Assembly: GCA_016630905.1 (NCBI GenBank)
Contig: WBMQ01000003.1
Location: forward strand, 806,001-870,000
DNA length: 64,000 bases
Direction: 5' to 3'
From: Capillidium heterosporum
Taxonomy: Eukaryota > Entomophthoromycota > Entomophthoromycetes > Entomophthorales > Capillidiaceae
A model generated the notes under the pieces. That model saw only the letters and a program-made list of their open reading frames with translations. It ran no database searches and was not told the DNA's origin. The translations under genes and the position numbers were made by a program. This document shows positions 9,960 through 22,379 of this stretch, in pieces; the stretch's first letter is position 1; each line of letters starts with the position of its first letter.

Positions 9960-12382
9960 AACTTTTAAAACTAGATATTTATAATAAAATCTCAACTTCA
10001 TAGTATTCTTTTTTAACATCTATAACCACCATCGTATCAACAGTATCTGAAAAGCTTATGTTAAGATTTGATACTGTGGGAAATCCGATAAGATTATCAG
10101 GACAGAAAGTAAAATGGACTACGGGAACTGATGTTTTTAGTTGGGCTAGAAGAAATTAGCCAGCTTGTAGCATTTCCAAAGATTTTCTTGGTAACAGCGT
10201 GGGATTTCATCAAATTCCCACCACCAATCTATGAGTCGTAAATTAAACTTCTGATGGAAATGATATAGAACTTTTGGAAATGGAAAATGTCCTAAAACTT
10301 GTGGGAGTTTTTATTAGGTGCCCTCGATGGCATATGGGAAGGTGAGGTTTTGAAGGTATGTAAATGGTTTTTTATAGATACTTTGCTATTAAAAATGTAT
10401 ATTCACTATTTATAGTTTGGTGAGGTTGTAGCTTTGCTAAAAATATATTTGAAGTATTCTAACAATAGGGTTGGGTATAGACAAAATCTCATTAGACATA
10501 AGGTACAGCTTGGTGCAACTAACTAATACATGTTCCGTTCCGTCGTTTAGATGGTTCGCAAGTTAGAGTAGATAACCCACAAGACTACAATAACCTCAAA
10601 ACATATATTTTGTCGGCCTTTGTATAGTATACATTGCTTATGCTGGGTCACAGGTCCAAATGTTAGGAAATTAACTCCTTGCACCGTCATTGAAATTTCA
10701 AATAGAGCTTGCATTTAGATATAACTTGTAACACATATTGGTATTTTATAACTAGTTCTCTGGTCTTGCATAACTGTTGAGCTTTAGGTAAAATTCTAAT
10801 TAGATATGCATGTTTTAAATTTTGCTGCTGCAGCCTTCAAACACTTTATATATCTCGGTTCAATATATCATCCGCCTACTACAACCCTTTCGGATTTCTT
10901 TCGTTTATAGCTTGCTGTTATCATCCATAGATTGTTGGGTGGACTGTTTTATAGAACCTAGTAGGACTTGTCTATTGGATAAAGTAACATCAATGTGTCT
11001 TTAAGCCTTTGTTTTAAAATATAATCAGAGTATATATTATAACATGTATAGCACTTTGAACAGTGAGGATTTTGAAGCTAACTTTGTCAGTTAAACTATG
11101 CGATGATGTATAGATAATAAACCTCTATATACTATACTGCTGTTTTTAAGATAAGGATTTGAATAATACTGGTCGACTTTTATATCACTGTCAGTCTTTA
11201 CTTTGGAAGCATAGTAAAATCTAAAGCTTCAATATATGAAATGATATTCAATAGGTTAGTATTTAACAGTATATATAAGTTAACAGCTTTACCTTGATAC
11301 AACACGATGTATTTACTATATAGCAATATTGACTTAATTTAAAAGCTTTACCAATAGATATTATTTGCAAAAGATTTATTAAGGTATAGGCTATAAAAAT
11401 ATACCAATAGAATCGGATTCAATACTATACTACAGGCTTTATAAAGATAATTCTATTGTAATTAAATGTAGAGACGATATATACTTTTTTAAAATTTCTA
11501 TAGCTCTTTGTATACTGATAATCAAAGGAACTATAATTTCTTTGATCGCTTATTATAATAAAATCAAATATATACTATTACCGAATTAACATATATATAT
11601 TGTTTTAATAAATAGTGATGGTAGCTTAGTAGGCTGCTATTTCAGTGTCAACAACATATCAACATACTATAAGCTTTGAAGTTCCCTCTGATAACTATCA
11701 TAAACTACAAGGTTGTCAATTACATATACTTGAAATACCAGTAATGTTATACAGTGTCTATAAAATTTATCGAAACAGGGACACATGGCTAAAGCTGAAC
11801 TAAAACTAAAGGCTGCATCTATATCGCTATTATCACTTTATTGAAGTAACTTTCTTTTCGTACCACTATCAGCTATATCGTAAGTAGATAGAAATCATTC
11901 ATCCTTGTATATTTGGGCAAAAGTTACATACATGCTAACTCAATTTATATGTATTATGAGTGTCTTAGTTTCCTGGATATGGAGATGATAAGTAGGTTAT
12001 CAATAAAGCATATACAGCGAACTAGAAGATTATGTACATTATTTCTAATTTTAGTTTTGTATTTTAAACGATATTCTACAAAATGTGGTACTATTTATAT
12101 AATAAAGTATACTTTAAAAACTATAAAATTCTTTTGTATAAATAAACAAATATGTATCACTAAAACGTCAAATTAAGCTAATTTATATCAGTACAATAGT
12201 TCTATAGTTTAAGTAACAAGTTGCCTAGTTGTCTTGAGCACTGTCTTTAAACGTGTTTTTAAGGTGCATCTGTACAGCTTTAAGTGGGTTATCTTGATAA
12301 ACTGACAAGTTGGTAACAGGCTTGGAATCTTAACATCTCTCTCTTCCTAAAATACACATCAATATATTTATGATCAAAAAAG
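9960..12382. other. Intergenic, strongly AT-rich
   Basis: Long spacer with many AAAGCTT/TATA-like words and no convincing exon series on either strand. Confidence 0.6.
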
Positions 12383-12803
12383 TTACTTGACGTTGCTACG
12401 TTGCTTCTTCTTCAATGTGGGTTTGAGGTTCAAAAATTGATTGGGAGTTTTGTTGGCAACCTCTTCCTCCTCCTCTACCATCTGCTCTACCTCACGAATC
12501 TCTTTGTTTAAAGCGTTTAAGTTAAGGATCTTGGAAGCCTTAGATTTCTTGACCGGTTTTTTAAATTCTACACTTGTTAAATAGTTGATTTTTTAAAATA
12601 TACTTTGCATGAAGGTATCATGTCGGATCTTCCTTTTTAGCTTCTTTGGCAACTTTGGCTTGGCTTCAAACAGGGATTCTGCCTTGAACCAAATTAAACA
12701 CATTGAAAACAGTTATACTTACCTTATCCGAGAAAATTGAAGTTGAAGTTTGAGATGCGTACTTGTATTTTCCACTGTGTTGGCCTTTCTTTGTTTTTCC
12801 CAT
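12383..12803 (-). CDS. Small highly basic protein, possibly ribosome-biogenesis factor SLX9-like
   Basis: Three exons on the minus strand (12723-12803, 12604-12682, 12383-12567) close to a 114-residue protein with GT-AG introns of 40 and 36 nt. It starts MGKTKKGQHSGKYKYAS, has a lysine/arginine-rich centre (PKLPKKLKRKIRHDTFMQK), an acidic helix (REVEQMVEEEEEV) and a basic end (LKKKQRS). The KK.KRK.RHD.F pattern resembles the start of the SLX9/FAM207 family, nucleolar 40S-export and processing factors, but similarity elsewhere is weak. The gene structure is well supported and the name is tentative. The gene is divergent from the MAPKK, with 170 bp between start codons. Confidence 0.6.
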
Positions 12804-12973
12804 TTGAACAAACTAAATTTTTCAAGCCTGATTTCAATTCCCTTTTGCCTAAATCCCTAGCCAATTATAGTTTATGGTTTGCATCGGTTATTGGCCATAA
12901 AGCTTAAAACGGATCTATCAGCGAAATCAGCATCAACTGCCAACCTTCACAATAGTATCTCGTTAACTTTGCA
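12804..12973. promoter_or_regulatory. Shared divergent promoter (basic protein gene / MAPKK gene)
   Basis: The only DNA between the two start codons is 170 bp, so both promoters must lie here. No clear TATA box is seen. Confidence 0.5.
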
Positions 12974-14217
12974 ATGAGCGGCCTAAAGAAAAAGCGGAAC
13001 TTCAAAAACCTAGGCTTGGTGAACACGCCCGACAGCGGTGCCCAGTCCACGCCTTCGGTACCCGACTTGGAGATCGGTGTTGAACTCAAATTGGACCTAC
13101 GTTCGGAGGATTTGCAGAACTTGGAGGAGCTGGGGGCTGGCAATGGGGGTACTGTCTCTAGAGCTTTGCACATCCCAACCAAAAAGATAATGGCCAAAAA
13201 GGTTATAAGCATACATTCTTGTAGCTAAATTTTATTTAGCTCATCAGAGTCGAAACTTCGCCGGAAGTCCGTAAGCAGATCTTGCGAGAATTACGTATTT
13301 TACACGACTGCAACCACGACAACATCATCTCATTTTATGGAGCCTTTCAACCAGAATGGGAACATAGCAGTTTGTATAGAGTACATGGACCTTGGGTAAT
13401 CACTTTTAGTTTAACTGACTTATGCCTCTCCAGTTCATTTGATAGTATTTATAAGAAGAATGGACCTATTCCTCAAAACATAGTGGGAAAAGTTGCGGTT
13501 GCGGTATTTATATTTATATGTAAATGTACGTTCTAACGAATTCTAGGTTTTAAACGGTCTCATCTACCTTTATGACAGCCACAAAATTATCCACCGAGGT
13601 AATCCATTTACTTTGCCCATTTATTAATTTTTAGACGTCAAACCATCCAACATTTTGCTCAACTCGCAAGGATTAATTAAGCTTTGTGATTTCGGTGTAT
13701 CGGGGGTTCTTATAAATTCAGTTGCCAACACCTTTGTCGGTACCAGTGCCTACATGTCGGTAATACTTTTTTGAAACGAACATAGCTAATTGGGTAGCCC
13801 GAGCGTATCCAAGGAAGTTCGTACACCGTCAAATCCGATGTCTGGAGTTTGGGTATTACTTTGTTGGAGCTAGCTATGGGCAAATTCCCATTCCCGGCCG
13901 ACGGCACTCCATTAGCTGTCTTTGAACTATTAGAGTATATCGTCAACGAACCTCCACCGGTACCCCCTAAGGATCTGTTCCCCCAGGAGTTTGAAGTTTT
14001 CGTCAGTCAGACGTAGGTTTTTAGTTTGATATGTATTGACACTTGTAGGTTGACTAAGGAGCATGACGCACGTCCTCCACCTGTCGAACTTGTGGTACAT
14101 TTAAATATCATTTAGTCTTGCGTTAATCTAGTGTATTTTTAGGCCCATACCTACATCTGTAAAGCTGCCAAGGCAGAGGTTGACGTGGAAGAGTGGGCTA
14201 AAAGTCTCAAGTTCTAG
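12974..14217 (+). CDS. MAP kinase kinase, STE7/Byr1/Fuz7 type (one +1 frame break)
   Basis: Eight exons: 12974-13201, 13240-13395, 13434-13503, 13547-13598, 13635-13759, 13798-14012, 14049-14094, 14143-14217. The product is about 321 residues. The N-terminus [11 protein letters not shown] is a MAPK docking-type peptide. Kinase landmarks: glycine loop GAGNGG, ATP lysine [26 protein letters not shown], activation loop [20 protein letters not shown] with the Ser and Thr positions phosphorylated by the upstream MAPKKK, and SDVWSLG. The closest pattern is the mating/filamentation branch. In exon 2, near 13351-13357 (CAACCAGAATGGG), the frame must advance one base to move from GAFQP to [10 protein letters not shown]; otherwise every exon phase matches. 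The length on both sides agrees with other MAPKKs when one base is skipped. Confidence 0.88.
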
Positions 14218-14830
14218 GCAAGTTTCGGAATAGACATTAAATCTATTTTTTACTGTCCATAATATATTTGGATCCTTTAGCTTATATATAACGATCGCAA
14301 AATTACTACTTATCTGCATTATTTAAAGTTTATTTTATTCTTTTTGATGGCTAGCCCTTTAGTAAATATATATAAAATCCTGTTCGATCTCCACCACCTT
14401 ATAAAATCATTTATGTTGTCACATCTGTATAAATGTATAAGGTAGATCGAAATAGATGAAGCAAGACTTTACAAACCCGTACAGCATCTTTTAAATGTGG
14501 GCTTTCAAAATTTAAGGAGCTGTACAAATCAACGTAGCTAAGTAGATTTACTATATACGAAGTCTATTTAATGGCTTTTACTATAAATTTAATTTGCTAC
14601 AATTATTGATATTAAAAAAGAATGGTTAAAAGTATATATTCCATTAAAAACACACTATGAATTTAAAAGACAAAAATCAGAATACAATAGCAGCTATAAT
14701 CCGATTTATAAGCGTCAAAGTAATTGAAGATGGTGAAGGTAGACCTTATGATCTATGGTAACGCAATCTACAATTTAAAATCCTTACGCGCAATGGTAGC
14801 TTGAATAATCCCTATTTAGTAACAAAATGA
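14218..14830. other. Intergenic between convergent genes
   Basis: 3' flanks of the MAPKK and urate oxidase genes. Nothing else recognised. Confidence 0.55.
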
Positions 14831-15703
14831 TCAGTACTCTTTAAATATATCTATAAATTTACCGTTGGGCTGCAAAGTAGGGACGTACAGGTCGTTTGGT
14901 TTTCCAAACTGGCCTTTGAAGACAGGTAAGTCAACTTTGAACACGTGGTTGTTGGGGAGGGCCATGGAGACCTTGTAGACCTGCTTGGTCTTTTGAAGGA
15001 TCTGGGCACAGGTCTTGTAGATGGTAGCTTGGACGGAGGGGCTGACGGGGTCAACGAACTGCTCGATGGCCAGGTCGAGGTGCTGGTTACGGTCTTCACA
15101 GTAGCTGGGATGCTTCAAGGCTTGGTCGATTGATTTGAAGTGGTAGTGCCAGGTAAGGTCGACCGAAGTGGACAGGATACGGTCGTTCATATCTGGCAAA
15201 GTGGAGTACTCGTCACGGACAAAGTTCGTGAACGAAGATCCGGTTGTCTTAAGTAGATGAAACTCGGTGATCTGGGAGCCGATATCCACGTTTGAGTTTG
15301 TGGCGACAATCGTGGTACGATCATTCCCGCGATCCCCTTTCTGAAATGAGTGTTTGTGCTCGCCTTTTCCAAAGACTAATCGTTTCCAGTTAACCTTATC
15401 GATGCAAACTTTGACTTGTTCGACGGTACCTTTGTACTTGGTTAAGAAAAGAGAGGCCAGCTCGAGACCCAACTTCTCAGGGCAGTGGACGTTCTTGCTC
15501 TGGTTGGCGGTGACGTAGATGATGTTCTTCATACTGTCGGTTGCGATGACGTTGGTGTTGTCTCCTTCGGTATAGCTGGTTAGAAATTTGGTACCGCTCA
15601 ATACAACCTTCACTTTAAGCTCGACCATCGAGTGCCTGTCACCTTCTCGGGTTACTTTGACGAGGCGGACGTTCTCTTTGCCGTACTCTTGCTCCAATTT
15701 CAT
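14831..15703 (-). CDS. Urate oxidase (uricase)
   Basis: Single exon, 290 residues from the ATG at 15701-15703. The reading frame is open further upstream but has no earlier ATG, and a TATA-like element sits 45 bp before this one. Family signatures are complete: N-terminal YGKENVRLVKV with the catalytic lysine, ATDSMKN with the catalytic threonine, SFTNFVRDEYSTLPD with the Phe and Arg that stack on urate, SVQATIYK with the Gln, and LPNNHVF with the active-site His. It oxidises urate to 5-hydroxyisourate in purine degradation. The C-terminus is FIDIFKEY and lacks the peroxisomal SKL-type tripeptide usual for this enzyme. No downstream exon giving one was found. Confidence 0.93.
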   Translation of the reverse strand: MKLEQEYGKENVRLVKVTREGDRHSMVELKVKVVLSGTKFLTSYTEGDNTNVIATDSMKNIIYVTANQSKNVHCPEKLGLELASLFLTKYKGTVEQVKVCIDKVNWKRLVFGKGEHKHSFQKGDRGNDRTTIVATNSNVDIGSQITEFHLLKTTGSSFTNFVRDEYSTLPDMNDRILSTSVDLTWHYHFKSIDQALKHPSYCEDRNQHLDLAIEQFVDPVSPSVQATIYKTCAQILQKTKQVYKVSMALPNNHVFKVDLPVFKGQFGKPNDLYVPTLQPNGKFIDIFKEY

Positions 15704-15747
15704 CTTTGTAAATTCAAACTTTGGCAGGTCACCTTCCAAGCAATCCC

Positions 15748-15757
15748 TATTTATAGT
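15748..15757 (-). promoter_or_regulatory. TATA box of urate oxidase gene
   Basis: CTATAAATAG on the minus strand lies 45 bp before the chosen ATG. This spacing supports starting at 15703 rather than in the open frame upstream. Confidence 0.55.
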
Positions 15758-18533
15758 TATTTTGGGATCAAGGTTTCAGGTTATGTAAAAACTTGTCGAC
15801 TATTGGCTACGTAGGTGTGACTTCTGTACGTTCATAAGAAGTACTTGTCGGAAAGTAGGTATAAAAAGAGTATGTGTTGCTAGGTGTATAACAAAATTTG
15901 AAAGGGGTTTACATGATTGTTTGGAATTACTTGTGGTATAGAATAAAACTCCAGCTTAAAACTGAGAAGCTCTAAACGTCCTATAGTGTAGTAAACTTGC
16001 ATAAGAATCAATTTCAAGTAGGGATTCATGATCTTTTTTGTGCTCCCTCAAGGTCGAAAACCAGAGATATTTCAAATATATAAATCGAACGTTATGTTGG
16101 ACAAACTACTTTTCGAAACCCAGCCTTAGCTTTTAACTTGATTTAGAAAGCGACATTCTTCAAAGCTGAAGTCAAACCAACATAAACTTATAAGAGGTCT
16201 GATTAATTGAAAAGCAGCCATCATGATGTAGGCAGCTCTTTGTATGGATGAATCTTAATTACATTTGCAGTTGTATTACTGCTAATAGCGAATTTCAACC
16301 TGATTAATGTCGCTTTGCAACTCATTTTCTTGTCTACCATAAATCGAGCTGGTAAAGGTAGGTGCATGTAACATACTTTGATTAAAAAAGCTAACTATAT
16401 TACCTTCATCTTGTTCCAAGCTTTATAGATTTCAAGGAACGAGCGGTAATAGATTTACGTTAATAAGCCTTTTGAATTTGTATCCAAAAATGAAAGAATC
16501 GTAGCAGCTAAGACGCATCAAATGACATGCTCTATATATCAAAGTGAAGCTATCTAAATGTAACAAACATTACAGACCAGTGCTTATCCATACAATTATC
16601 CGATAAATGCTTGATGGACAATTTAGTACAGGTTAGTACCCTTAGTAAAATATACTATACAAGAAGCCTTAGAATGGCTTATAAAGGATTCAACCTTTAT
16701 CAAAAAGCATAACAAAATGAGAATCGAAACTAAAGATATCGGTACATTTAAAGATATTCTGTGATCACTGTAGGAAACAGAGGATAGAGTGTATCAAAAA
16801 TCAACCTTATCTTGTAAAGAACATCACCATAGACAAAACTGCAACTGTATATACCTTGTCAAGCCTCAGAGGAAAGAACCACTACCCAAACATCTAAAAG
16901 AAGTCACAAATGAATGTAGCAAAGCACTAATCGTAAGCCCACTTGGGGAGTTTCAAAGTGAACTATCGACTAGTCAACATTTATTCAATACGTTGAACTA
17001 TGCTAAGAGCCTCAGTATAGCAAACTCGTTAGCCCAAATGCCTGTATCAACAATCGCTGAATATATCTCAAACCTCTCTATCCGATATTTACAAATTTAC
17101 ATCTAAGGAAGTATAGGCTATTTAGCCTCACCATCTAAATCTATGGATCACTAATCTATACCTAAGTCCATACTTCAATCTTTATAGTTTGACCATCGAC
17201 TGTCTATCTTTCATTAACAATCAGGTCGTTTCTTGATTTAATATCGTCTAGTTGAATTCAGCCTTAAGCTGTCCTATTGAATATCCTACTGAGGAAAAAT
17301 TTTAGTTCAAAAGCTGTACTATAGGTATACCAACCCGAACAGTCCACCAAAAATCAAGTAGACGAGCTGAACTGGTACCGGCTTATCTAATTTTAAGCCT
17401 AATGATACTTGAAGGATTAAAACCTTTAGGTATAATTGCCTCCAACTTGAAGTAAAATAGAGCCGTATGATTCAACTTTAATAGTTGAGCTACCGATACC
17501 GAAGCGTCAGTACCTTATTTTATATCATAGAAGATTCAATTGCACTAAATACAAAGCATCAGGGTCCATCATCCGATTCAACAAAGTAGTTAAGTGCGGT
17601 AGGCAGCTTCTCATTAAATCAAAGCATCTTTTTCACCAAACTTTTGGAATCCTGCATTAAAAATTTCGAGGTTGACTATAGATAATGTTTTCTAAACAGG
17701 TCTACTCAAATAGTAATGTAAAAAGTGGTGCTTATACCTACTTGTTTGAACTAAAAAGAGATAATTTTCCAATACCAACATATAAATTCAATCTTCTAAT
17801 AAGATATATCACTTATGTTTATTTTGTCTTTTTTACTAACATATGTATAGTTTTTAAAGTATTAATCAACAACTTTTATACTGTCTTATATAGTATGAAG
17901 TTGAAAATTAAATCACCTAGGATATTACAAATTAATTTATAGTATATTTGTGGGTTTATAGTTAAGCTGTATTGTAAAAACTTATGCCTGTATTAATAAT
18001 TAAAATGAAATTTGAACTATTCTCATAAGTCTCCAACTATGGGCAATGAAATTCAAAATATGGTTATAAATTTCTAAAAAGCAAAGCTAGAGTTTATACT
18101 ACAATAGTTTTAAACACTATATGACACTAAGCTGCATACTACATATATTTTAACGAAATGGCTATATGCAGTAAGCTTCAATAAATTTGTTGAGATATTC
18201 CGTAGCATTATCTAAAACTTCATATAGAAATAGGTTATATCCATATATAATAGATGGCAGAAGTGGTATTTCAGATATATAGCCATGTGCTTTAAACTCA
18301 GTATCACACCTTTACTAAGCTGCAAATTAAAGTAGTTAAAATTTTAAAGCTCATGATGTAAAGAATGATATACGCAAAGGTCTGGATATACGGCGTGCTT
18401 TATAAGGATATAAAGGTTGAAAACTCGAATATGAACAGCAGGGACAGCAGGACGATTACTTAAGGATGAACTATGTAGAGGAAGGAGAGAGTAACGTAGG
18501 ATTAACAATGAGCTATTTATCAACGAAATCTAC
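15758..18533. other. Intergenic; one weak open frame
   Basis: No confident gene. The stretch 16789-17106 (+) is open for about 105 codons with moderately protein-like composition. It has no ATG at its beginning and no recognisable motif, so it may be a relic. The remainder is AT-rich. Confidence 0.5.
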
Positions 18534-20191
18534 TTACAGATAACCTTTTTAAAAAATAGATCCGCATGGATTGGGAAATCAAAGTGTGTTTAGAGGTTTA
18601 CCGACAGCGGTTTCGTAGTGCTCCCCATTTCGTTGCAAGATATCCTTGACGGGGCCAAGTAGCCGTACGAAAGCATCCTTGGAAAGGGCTACCAATTTGA
18701 CATCGGTGCTAGCAATGACAGATGCCTTGCGTGGAGCGTCATTAAGGAGTGCCAATTCTATAGAAGAGGATAGGTTAAAGGGAGCTAGAGAAAAAAGTTA
18801 CCTCCAAAGTAATCACCATCCTTCAAACTAGGAAGCTCGAACTCTTTGCCGTCATCGTCCGTTTGAATAACTTGAACTTGACCTGACTCGACCATGTAAA
18901 AGTAATCACCCATAGAACCCTGCTCGATTATGATGTCGTCCTTTTCAAAACTGACTGGCTCTAAAGCATCGGAGATGCGGACAATCTCACCCGAATCCAA
19001 GGACTTGAGCAGGGGTATCGTACGCAAGAAGTTTTCATAGAGTCGACGCTTGCGAAAGGTGTTGCTGGTGATGATGCGGCGGAAGGTCACGCGGTCGACC
19101 GCCCACAGACTGCTGTCTTCAACGGCAATGACGGTAGCGGCCCTAGGTGTCTAAAATAATTGAGTATACAAAAATGTGCTAAACTTACGTTGTACATGAG
19201 AGCCAACTCTCCGAAACTGCCGCCAGAACCAACCTCGATGACTTTTCTATCGTTCACGTAGATATCAAATTTACCCTCGTCGACCACGTAAAAATTGTCG
19301 CCTTCGTCACCCTGACCAATTATCTTTTCACCAGCTGCAACCTTCTTTTCGAACATAGCGTCCACCTAGATGAAGTCCTTAGTTTAACAATTGCGTCTAC
19401 AACATAACTTACAATCTCCTTCTTTTGCTCCGGGTCCAAATTTCTAAAGAGCAAGTTGGAAGAAGTAGCTGAAGCAATTCGCATCCTAGCTTCGTTACTT
19501 TTCTGTACAACTGTAATCGATAAAGGTGCCTTCACTGGGTTGAATAGATTCGGCTGATACTGATCCTCTACGGTTTCGGTGATAGTTTATAGGTTGGTTT
19601 GATATGGAGGCTCTACGATATGAGGCCATTAGATCTTCTGAACTTGGAACTGGGGGCTTGTTGGTGAGGCCAACACCAGCATCTACTTGCAAGCCGTTGG
19701 TCCCATTGCCTAGTCTAGCATAATTAAAAATAAAAAGCAAAACTTAAGTTACCCAGATTCAAAGTCGGAGCGAATTCGCTTTCTAACTTGGACCTGTGAA
19801 GGGTGCAATTTCTCGGATATACGCTGGACTAACGGCGGGTTGAAATCGATGTCGGTTGATAAATCATTCATCTCTTCTGCAACTTCCTTGACCAACGACT
19901 AAAATAAAAATGAATAGTAGTTATATAAAAAATAAACTTTGAAATTGGAGGAATTTAATTCTCCGTCAGATGCTTTGTCGTTTAAAAGATTTAGACAGTC
20001 GGCCATAAACGATAAAGGGTTTTGGGGTTGAAGCTCCAATACGAATGTAACTAGATCCTAATAAGAATTAAATTTAAATCTAAATTTATTAGTAGTATTA
20101 CCTTGGTTATATGCGATACAAGGTGTTGAGAATCGTACTGAGTGGTTGTCTGATTTTTATGATGGTAATCATCATCTAAAACCTCATTCAT
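18534..20191 (-). CDS. BCY1: cAMP-dependent protein kinase regulatory subunit (one +1 frame break)
   Basis: Eight exons (minus): 20102-20191, 19938-20057, 19753-19898, 19413-19714, 19189-19365, 18802-19150, 18602-18757, 18534-18544, giving about 449 residues. Order: N-terminal docking/dimerisation helices ([19 protein letters not shown]), linker, inhibitory site NRRGSVSAE (RRxS, so an autophosphorylation-type site), then two cyclic-nucleotide-binding domains with phosphate cassettes [19 protein letters not shown] and [18 protein letters not shown]. It holds the PKA catalytic subunit inactive until cAMP binds. In exon 4, just after the inhibitory site (19529-19542, CAACCCAGTGAAGG), one base must be skipped; in the zero frame a stop follows at 19495-19497. 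All other exon phases match. The last exon (GYL, stop) is the least certain part. Confidence 0.9.
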
Positions 20192-20926
20192 TTTGGCGCA
20201 AGATGTTTAGACGTAGAAGTGAAAGTAGTTTGTACTTTTTCAAGGGCACTTTTACCACATTGTTGGAATAATCTAATGTGCTTTGTATGCGACTTTGATT
20301 GGCTAGTTTTAATATTGAAAATGATGCTAAATGCTCTAAAATGGTTAGTATGAAACATAAAGACAATCTAAAATTGTAAAGGGGGCTTGGAAAAATATTG
20401 GATGTCTGATAAAGGTATGTTGGCAGCAATTATAGGTCTATATTGGAACGGTTATATTTTGCCCTGTCACAAACACTTGCGACATTCCAAGACTCGCTAC
20501 CCTGTATACCGTTATTGTAATTAAAATAATATCCTAGAACTTACACGAACGTTAGCGAAAGCCCTATAAATATTTGCAACCATCAATAGCTGATATCAAA
20601 ATGGAATATGAGAGTGTGGTATCATTCTAACCTTTATATTGCTAGACTTGGGTTAAAATATACCGTACTTGGCTTCTGTATTTATATTAGGCTATATGCT
20701 AATAGCATAAAGCAACGTTTCGATGAGAAACATTTTAATATTGAGAAAATTTCAGTTTATGTTATAGAAATTGACTGTAATCAAACTATATTGCTGTTTC
20801 CAGCTTCATAGGGCAAGCACAGCTCAAGCTTTTTGATATTTTTAAAAATGCTCAGAAAGTTTAAATTGTTGGGAAAAGGTCTACTTAGGTAGAATATGAG
20901 CTAGCCGAGCTTCCTTCTATGACATA
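20192..20926. other. Intergenic
   Basis: Upstream region of the PKA regulatory subunit. No other gene recognised. Confidence 0.5.
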
Positions 20927-21236
20927 TCAAACAGTGAAAACTTGGGGATCCTCTTCAGGTATACGGAAGCTCAGTTTTTCGACATTCTGGAGATAGTAGA
21001 ATATTCCATAGTGGTCTAGGTCAATGCTATCTTTTAAGCATCTGATACACTTGCTAAACTTAGGCAACCAAGTCGAAATTTGGTTTTTATTGATGTCCTT
21101 GAGTATGTAGTGGTACTTCACTTATTTGTATATTTTGGATAGCAGGATTTGATTCAACTGTCTGTTGACATACTATAACTCGTACTGATCCAATAACCCA
21201 AAGTTGATTAATTCGTTAAACTCTACTTTTGTTTTA
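20927..21236 (-). pseudogene. F-box gene relic 1 (truncated)
   Basis: The minus-strand translation aligns with the start of relic 2: KVEFNEL, LDQYEL, YVNRQLNQILL and WLPKFSKCIRCLKD correspond to KVEFNELLG, PDQYKL, YINKQFSRILLR and WLPEFGRYVKYFKM. The start codon position reads ACA instead of ATG. Internal residues are deleted and two stop codons interrupt the frame. Only the N-terminal third remains. Confidence 0.7.
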
Positions 21237-22379
21237 ATAGTAAGCTAAAAGCTGCTCACTATCAAATATTTATAAAGTTTTTGCTTCCAAACCTATATAA
21301 TGATAGAACTAGTATCCTATCAAAAGAACCAATGTACTTATCACCTTTGAGCTAAATATGGCTCCAATAAAATACAAAACTAAACCAGGCATCTGTTACT
21401 GGATATATATCTTGGATTTGAATGGCTTTAATTTAAAAATATGAGTGAATACTAATTGTGGCCTGCGAGATATCGATATAGAAGAAGAATGCATCATATT
21501 TGAATGACTATATCCGCATCAAATATATACTATTTCAAAGATAGGTTTTAAAGGGTTAAATATCTTTAAAATCCTCACCCATTTTTTATCTTTTACATTA
21601 TCACAATATAAAGTTTTAGTGTAACCTCTGCTATATGCAGTATATTTACCTTTCCCTATTTTACAACTAAAGCTTGATACCGAAAAAATATTGATATACA
21701 TGACATTCAGTCCTAATAAGAAGTTCCTAACTAACAGTTGGATCGGTTTCTTTAAATGGCTACTAGGTAATATATCTGAGCATCTAAACCATTTCTAATG
21801 TAAATAGTAAAATTGAGTTGGATATATTGAATGCACCCGACTAGCATAAAAATTAACAAAGGGAATCCAAACCCCTGCTATAAAAGAATTGATATACATC
21901 ATCACTATATTTTCTATAGTTTCCAAAATTTTAAACCTATAGTACGCTCATTACTCAACTACAATCTCAGCAACGATACTAAAGTAATTTATAAATGGGG
22001 ACATAGTTATAGTATTCAAAACTAAGAAAATCAAATAATATAAAGCTAGGAGGATATTTATATTTAAAAGCGTGCTTCAAATAGAAAAGACTTTTGATAT
22101 CGAGCATAGAGGTTGACCAAATCTGCTCATTTGAATCATTCTAAATCTAACAGTGAATTAGGATGCTTGATGTGATTTAATTTGTACTCGAAAGAGCAGA
22201 TGGGAATTACTATGGTATCAACAAAATATCGCTTAACCTACTCTATAAACCCAGCTTCGTGATCCAGAGTGGTGATGAACTGAAACTTAATAGAGCAAGT
22301 AAATCGGTCGTTCTGGAAATGACAGTGTCAAAGAATAGCTGAACTTTGCCACTTACTATATAGAGGTTGAAAAGGTGAG
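21237..22379. other. Spacer between F-box relics
   Basis: AT-rich. It may contain further unrecognisable remains of the family, but no alignable protein segment was seen. Confidence 0.4.

Noticed and set aside
15704-15739. Extended urate oxidase N-terminus in the open frame
   Set aside because: It has no ATG, only a TTG, and lies directly downstream of a TATA-like element. The internal ATG gives a normal family length.
16789-17106. 105-codon open frame as a gene
   Set aside because: No ATG, no motif, no supporting splice pattern. Mentioned only as a weak relic.
17685-17942. 85-codon AT-rich frame as a membrane protein
   Set aside because: Composition follows the local AT bias and no motif or conserved start is visible.
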